DNA from: Lumnitzera littorea
Taxonomy: Eukaryota > Streptophyta > Magnoliopsida > Myrtales > Combretaceae
Assembly: GCA_024138015.1 (NCBI GenBank)
Contig: JAMXBB010000011.1
Location: 44,565,910-44,629,909, forward strand
Reading direction: 5' to 3'
Length of the DNA stretch: 64,000 nucleotides
Part shown: one piece after another, positions 59,426 through 64,000 of the stretch
How the letters are laid out: every line of letters starts with the position of its first letter
How positions within the stretch are numbered: position 1 is the stretch's first letter
Notes under the pieces: model-generated
Seen by the model: only the letters and a program-made list of their open reading frames with translations
Database searches by the model: none
What the model was told of the DNA's origin: nothing
Made by a program: the position numbers and the translations under genes

Positions 59426-62400
59426 TAATTTTTAGATGATATTTTAGAGTATTTTGGTGTTTTATGTTAATAGTTAATAATTTTGTTAATATATGGGTAT
59501 ATATATCCTATATATATATATATATATATATATTACACGTAATGAGTGCTTATATACATATAATCATGTTTCTATCATGTATTTTATTTTCAAGACATTT
59601 TTCCTATTTAATTTCATGAATTTATTACTTATTATGTTTAATTATATAATTTTAAGTTAATTTACAGGTGTATTTATTATATAAACCGAGTATAATCATA
59701 AAAATATACATATATCTATATAGTATATTATACTATATTATTCCTTTTTATAGTTTAAATAACTTATCTCTAAGTTCTCATTACGTTTTGAGCTAGGTTT
59801 TAAAGGTTACAATGAGTTTTACACTATTTTGAATAATTGTATTTCTAATGCTAAAATTAGGTTTTTAGGACATTATTTTTAAAAATCTAACTTTACTAAG
59901 TCACTTTAATTAATTTTTCCAACCTAATTGTAAAGTTTGTATCAATCAGATAAGTTTTCTCCAAAAAGCTTAAATCAGGGTATAGTTCTCCTAAAAACAA
60001 TCTTAGGGGCTCACATTTGTATCATTATATTATTTATATTGTGTTGTATTATATATTTTACATTTGGACCGAAAACTGAATTATAATATTAAATATTATA
60101 TTTATATTATACTATTAGCTTTTAGCTTTTTAGTTCTTCTTTATTTATTTATTTTTTAAAATTTTATTGATTTTTAGTTTTTTTTATGTTATTTATGTAT
60201 TTCTATTTACTTATTATTTAAATATTTATGTAAGCACCACTTATGTGTGACTTATATGCCATAAAGCTCCATATGTCACTTAACAGCCATGTCAAACAAA
60301 GTTAACAATGTTATAAATGAACTATAAATAATAACAAATAATACTAACAAACTATATTTTTAACATGTAAACATTGAGTAATAAAGAAGCTAAAGATGCC
60401 AACAAATAAAATTATTGTTTCCAAATAACATATAACAAATTGATTAATATATATTAATATTTATATTGGTAATAATTATTTATATTACATTTCAATCGTA
60501 ACTATAAAATAAAGTCAATTTTTGTAATTTGTAAATTTTCTCGACCAAGTTTTAGCTTTTAGAAGCTAAAATTTTTAGCCACTCATTTTAACTTAATCAC
60601 TTGAATTCCCCTTATTATTTTATTATTTCATCTTTCATTTGGGGTGCTTCACATAAAAACCTACATACTTTTGATTTTGATGATCCCTTAATAACTTCTA
60701 AAATTTCTTTGCTTTCTAACCATTGTTCCAAATGACTCCTTTAAATTGCTTCTAAACTTGTGTTCTTAACACTAGAAGTTTTATTTGCTCAACTTTACCC
60801 CTATACTTAGAACACAAGAAGTTTTATTTGCTCAAGTTTTCTCATATATTTGGTTCAGATTCATCTTAGAACCTTACTCTCCTTAGACCTTTTGCCTTTC
60901 TCCTTAGAGTCTAATTAGAGCCGAACTCTCTTTGATTATCTTTCACATACGTACTCAAAATGAGGGGTGAGTAGTCAAAGCATTGGGTTTTCTAAATTGA
61001 CAATTTGAGTTAATAAGAAAAGATCAAGCCCAATGTAAATTATTCAAGCCTCTATCTAATCTTTCTTTAACAATCATGTTGCTAGTAAACATCGGGACTT
61101 AAATGTAAACTTGTAAAACAAAACATGTGAAGCTAAGGGTTGCCAAGGCTAATGACAACTTAACATAACCATTCCAATATTTAAGTTAATGAAGTATATG
61201 AGATAATGTAAACTATATGGAGTGAGAATAGTAGGTGTGTTCAAAAGCTTTCCAATTCATACTTAAGTATTTATACAGCTTGTTAACATCTATAATGAGG
61301 AGGTAGTTCAACTGCCTACAACACATGGTGCTTTATGAATTAAAGCATGTGTTTGATGTAAGGGACAAGGGGCAATTGAGCATTTATCTCACTTGACAAT
61401 TGTTGAACTATTCACACCATTATCTCAACATTTAAATGTTTATACCCATAGGTTATGCCATAACAATTCAAGCCGATGGATCTAAGTCATGTAGTAGCAA
61501 TTCCTCGCTGTCCTAAGCTCTCTCAATAGGTGGTATGATTAAAGACCTAACATGTTATAATTAAATCATAAGCTGTAAAAGCAACTAACTTGTTCAGAGC
61601 AAGTTAGACTAAAATGATGCAGCTCGGCTCCCAACTTAAAGAAGGTTGAATCCTCATTCAAGAAACCTTAATGAAAATTTACTATCAACAAATCCCACCT
61701 TCAAATTTTCCATTTAACCAAGCGAAAGGCTAGCCCTTAAAGCTTACATCCATTAAGTGGTAGTTATACATCATGTCATTAACACTATGTTTGGTAAGAT
61801 AAAAATCTATAGAAATAGAATGAAACCAACAAAAGTATTGTGTTTGGGTATTAAAAAATAAGGATGGAAATGGATAGAATTAGAGAGAAATAAGTGGAAA
61901 CATTTCCACTTTTAAGGCTAATTACTTCCTCTCCACTTTTGGATAGAAAATGGTGGAAATTGATGGAAATCAAATAAAACTACAGCAGCACTCCTAAAAG
62001 TAAAGTTAAATATATAATGTTAAGGATATTTTCACTTATCACTAATCTAGAAAGTAAATATTTCTTTCCATTTTCTTTCATCTCTATCTTAAAAATCCTA
62101 GCAAGAAATAAATACTATATTTCCTCTCCTTTCCTTTCCTTTCTTTTCTTTTCCACTTATTTACATTGATTTTCACTTTTCTTAAGTTTACCAAGCATAG
62201 TGTAAAGGCAATGATCTACCTTAGAGGATTTTCCTACCTCTAGATTTCCTGTCTCTATATATAATTTCATTACATGTACAAGCATAGTTTATTCCCCTGG
62301 ATATATTCTTCAAGCATATCTTAAAGTTCGATCTTAGATATAAATCAAGGCAAGCATAACACCAGAAAGTTCGCATTCTAGTTGCTACGTTATTATCCTA

Positions 62401-64000
62401 AATCTATGTATCAATCAAATTTTGGTATGAAAAATGGTATTTACCTGCATAAAAGTTTCATCATATAGCTAGCCTCCTAGAGTGACCTCTTAGATCAAAG
62501 GATAGGTTCCTTCTAATGTATGTGATTAGGGGTTCCATTAACATAATATGTGCATGTTAAATACCATTTTTAACATAAGACTAATGTTAAGAATCTCCAG
62601 ATCTGTGATTATTTTCAACTCCCTAAAGCACTAATGGTTTGAAAATCTCGAAATCCTACCTAAAACTCTTGTCTAAAAAATTCAAACCTACCTCACATTC
62701 TCCTTATTACTTTACAAAGAACAACACATATCATTTATTCATATACAAGCAAAGTGCAAATTAACAAATTGTAAATGTATGAAAGCACAAGTTAATGCTT
62801 TTATAATTTACACCATAAAATAGAGCTACTACTTTTTTAGTTATTTAGCTTTTTGTTGATAAGTTATTTTGGACATAAACCATCTAGACCCAATCTGACC
62901 TCGCTCTTATTTTTAGGCAATACAAGGAGGCTCATTTTACGTGAGTTGAACCTAATTGAACCAACCTGACCTGATACTAGGTTAAGTCCAAGGTATGGTC
63001 CAACTTACCCTTAAGTTGGACTTTTGGGCCTCATTTATTTCAACAGCATCTCACTACCTTCCAACAAGTTGACCCACTCAACTTGACCTAACCTACCTCT
63101 AGGTTAAGTCCTCTCTCACATCACCTTGATATCCATCAAGGAGATTTGCACTTCATGTGGTCACCTTCAAGGCCCATATTCCAACCTAGTCCTTGCTTAA
63201 GTTGGAGTAGATACAAAAGTACTTGCAACTAGGATAAATGTTTACTCTATGACTTCTAAAAGATATATATCTATTCAACTAGATATATTGCCTATTTTAA
63301 AAGATTCGATTATGGATTTGACAATACCTAACTTTCGTAAAATATCTCAATCTTATCCCCTAAATGGGTGATGAGGCCCCCATGTATAATCACTTCACTC
63401 ATATTAGCTATTACTCTACCACTTTTTTGTAGTCCACGTTCACTCTGATCTCAAGTCCTCTATCTCCACCAATGTCTAGTTATAATTCACAAACAATACT
63501 TTTGTTCTTTAATTCATTCAAGTAAATGAACAAGCAATAGCAATTGCATTTCAATTAACCAAACATAATATAAATCATAATGCCTTATCACATTTCATTA
63601 CTCCATAAAAGTTATTCCATTACAATCATATCCTATTGTGCCTGTAAATGTAACATTATTAAATGTGACAGAAATTTGTCTTGCTGGGCAATATACCTAG
63701 TTGCGGCCTGCTAATCTTAGTAGGGTTACAACGAGTGTACTTTATGCAATGGATTAAGGTTTTCAACTTTGTTTCTCATTCGACGATTTAGGTTTAAAGA
63801 ACGGAACAAAGAAGTGTAAATCGCAAGTATATCTATTCCCCTTCAGGTAATCCATCAGCGTCGATTCTGGATGTTGTCTATTTCTCCCACCCCTTTGTGG
63901 TTCACAAGGTAATACCTCTTTCACTCCTGAAAGTTCACTAGAAGATCTACAATCGACATAGTAGAAACTCAGCAAACAGCAAAATTGGAATAGATCCCCG
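59426..64000. repeat. Right copy of near-identical direct duplication
   Basis: Copy of 39541-44115, continuing past the window end. It contains the TA microsatellite and MITE copies. The counterpart of the fucosyltransferase stop codon would fall at 64156, just outside. Confidence 0.9.
61783..62202. mobile_element. Tourist-like MITE, duplicated copy
   Basis: Identical copy of 41898-42317, present because of the large duplication and not a second insertion. Confidence 0.65.

Overview
The window looks like AT-rich, intron-bearing nuclear DNA of a flowering plant, most likely a eudicot with a repeat-rich genome. The evidence is one plant-type alpha-1,4-fucosyltransferase gene with spliceosomal introns, Tat-lineage Ty3/gypsy retrotransposons (with the extra archaeal-type RNase H), copia, LINE, SINE and MITE remnants, and no operons or bacterial features. 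The species cannot be named from the sequence. I estimate that more than four fifths of the window is transposable-element sequence.

1-15749: two related Tat-type gypsy elements lie head to head. Element 1 (minus strand, 1-11072) has both LTRs, a gag remnant, a broken pol and two tandem arrays. Element 2 (plus strand, 11073-15398) has no pol and only a 3' LTR. Element 1's 5' LTR is truncated exactly where it meets element 2. 15750-16311 is unassigned, there is a single N at 16312, and an old LTR fragment follows.

16929-26154: a structurally complete 9.2-kb LTR element on the minus strand (element 3), with a CCATA target-site duplication, long LTRs, PBS, PPT and a large tandem array but no recognisable gag or pol. 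A tRNA-derived SINE-like insert is present in both LTRs.

26155-39540: very AT-rich DNA and LTR debris. It includes a 4.8-kb probable solo LTR (33466-38278, TATAA duplication) nested in an older gypsy LTR (family C, copy X: 32883-33465 plus 38284-39540).

39541-59425: a unit that is repeated directly at 59426-64000, with one mismatch seen over about 4.57 kb. It holds the only host gene found, an alpha-1,4-fucosyltransferase (FUT13-like, minus strand, three exons at 52282-52755, 44959-45132 and 44271-44840, 405 residues). Its 7.1-kb first intron is filled with copia, TR-GAG-like, microsatellite and LINE sequence. Upstream of the gene lie an LTR fragment, a second single N (56048), and the start of a gypsy element whose LTR (family C, copy Y) runs to the repeat junction.

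The layout indicates that unequal recombination between the two family C LTR copies duplicated a 19,885-bp unit containing the fucosyltransferase. The second gene copy is expected just past the right edge of the window. An assembly duplication is the main alternative. No new molecular system was found; the most notable items are this duplication junction, the chimeric Tat elements, and the unrelated tandem arrays that each Tat subfamily keeps next to its polypurine tract.
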